Below are positions 5,139-5,489 of a DNA stretch of 5,489 bases, in pieces. The stretch's first letter is position 1. Every line of letters begins with the position of its first letter. The notes beneath the pieces are model-generated. The model did not search any database, had not been told where the DNA came from, and saw nothing but the letters and a program-made list of their open reading frames with translations. The position numbers and the translations under genes are program-made. This DNA is from Lentisphaeria bacterium (GTDB lineage: Bacteria; Verrucomicrobiota; Lentisphaeria; Victivallales; UBA1829): the NCBI GenBank assembly GCA_017540385.1, contig JAFYBD010000055.1:1-5489 (forward strand), read 5' to 3'.

Positions 5139-5489
5139 TTACGCCTGAAGATAGGCGCGGACCTTGTCGGCGACCGCTTCCGGCGTGAAGCCGAATTCCT
5201 GCGCGAGCTTCTTGTACGGAGCGGACGCGCCGAAGTGGTCGAGACCGATGGCGAGGCCGTCGAGGCCGACCAGGGCATACCACATCGGAGTCGTGCCGGC
5301 TTCGATGGAGATGCGCTTGCGGCAGGCGTTCGGGAGGATGCTCTCGCGGAAGGAGGCGTCCTGACGGAGGAAGGTCTCGAGGGACGGGACGGAGACGATG
5401 CGGACCTTGCGGCCTTCGCCGCGGAGGATGGCCGCCGCGTCGAGCGCGAGGTTGACTTCGCTGCCGGAGGCGAGGATGACGGCCTCGAA
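5139..5489 (-). CDS. tkt: Transketolase, C-terminal part (starts outside the window)
   Basis: Transketolase moves two-carbon units between sugar phosphates using thiamine diphosphate in the non-oxidative pentose phosphate pathway. The visible 116 residues and TAA stop are the C-terminal domain, about a sixth of a usual 660-residue chain. Family signatures are ILASGSEVNLALDAA near the edge, VRIVSVPSLETF in the middle, ISIEAG followed by a Trp and GLDGLAIGLDHFGASAP, then the terminal EFGFTPEAVADKVRAYL helix. This is the standard end of bacterial transketolase; the shorter pyruvate dehydrogenase E1 beta and DXS proteins lack the FGASAP segment. The cofactor-binding domains are outside the window. 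The next gene, mreC, starts 210 bp downstream on the same strand with a strong hairpin between. Confidence 0.96.
   Translation of the reverse strand, partial: FEAVILASGSEVNLALDAAAILRGEGRKVRIVSVPSLETFLRQDASFRESILPNACRKRISIEAGTTPMWYALVGLDGLAIGLDHFGASAPYKKLAQEFGFTPEAVADKVRAYLQA

Noticed and set aside
1..5489. Mobile elements, CRISPR arrays, tRNA or rRNA genes, phage or defence genes
   Set aside because: None seen on either strand. The only repeats are the coding tandem array and short direct or inverted repeats, and the genes are conserved chromosomal types.

Overview
The window carries six protein-coding genes, all on the minus strand, so transcription runs from high to low coordinates. It looks like bacterial chromosome from a GC-rich, Gram-negative-type, anaerobic rod or ovoid cell. 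Pyruvate:ferredoxin oxidoreductase points to anaerobic metabolism, and the MreC-MreD-PBP2 set points to a cell elongated by the Rod complex. The phylum cannot be fixed from this sequence. A member of the PVC group (Lentisphaerota or Kiritimatiellota-like) is a guess from overall style only.

In order of transcription: (a) 5489-5139 is the last 116 codons of transketolase (tkt). (b) 5138-4929 is a spacer with a strong GC hairpin and a short direct repeat. (c) 4928-1746 is a tight cell-shape cluster, mreC, mreD and mrdA (PBP2), with a 16-nt gap and then a 4-nt (or 1-nt) overlap. (d) 1745-1441 is a spacer with a hairpin after mrdA, two helically phased A-tracts, a near-consensus sigma70-type promoter and a leader of about 190 nt. 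(e) 1440-898 encodes a 180-residue protein with a small unrecognised N-terminal domain and a long Lys/Ala/Pro-rich histone-H1-like tail containing a 19-residue tandem repeat. (f) 897-472 is a non-coding spacer with weak terminator-like elements and a very good promoter for the next gene. (g) 471-1 is the first 157 codons of nifJ (PFOR), with its N-terminal catalytic residues intact.

MreC, MreD and PBP2 act together in lateral-wall peptidoglycan synthesis: MreC is the periplasmic scaffold that activates PBP2, MreD is its membrane partner, and PBP2 is the transpeptidase. mreB and rodA are not in the window. Transketolase and PFOR are central carbon enzymes and have no evident functional tie to the shape genes. 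No mobile element, CRISPR array, tRNA or rRNA was seen. The least ordinary part is the lysine-rich protein and its promoter and leader region; everything else is conserved housekeeping content.
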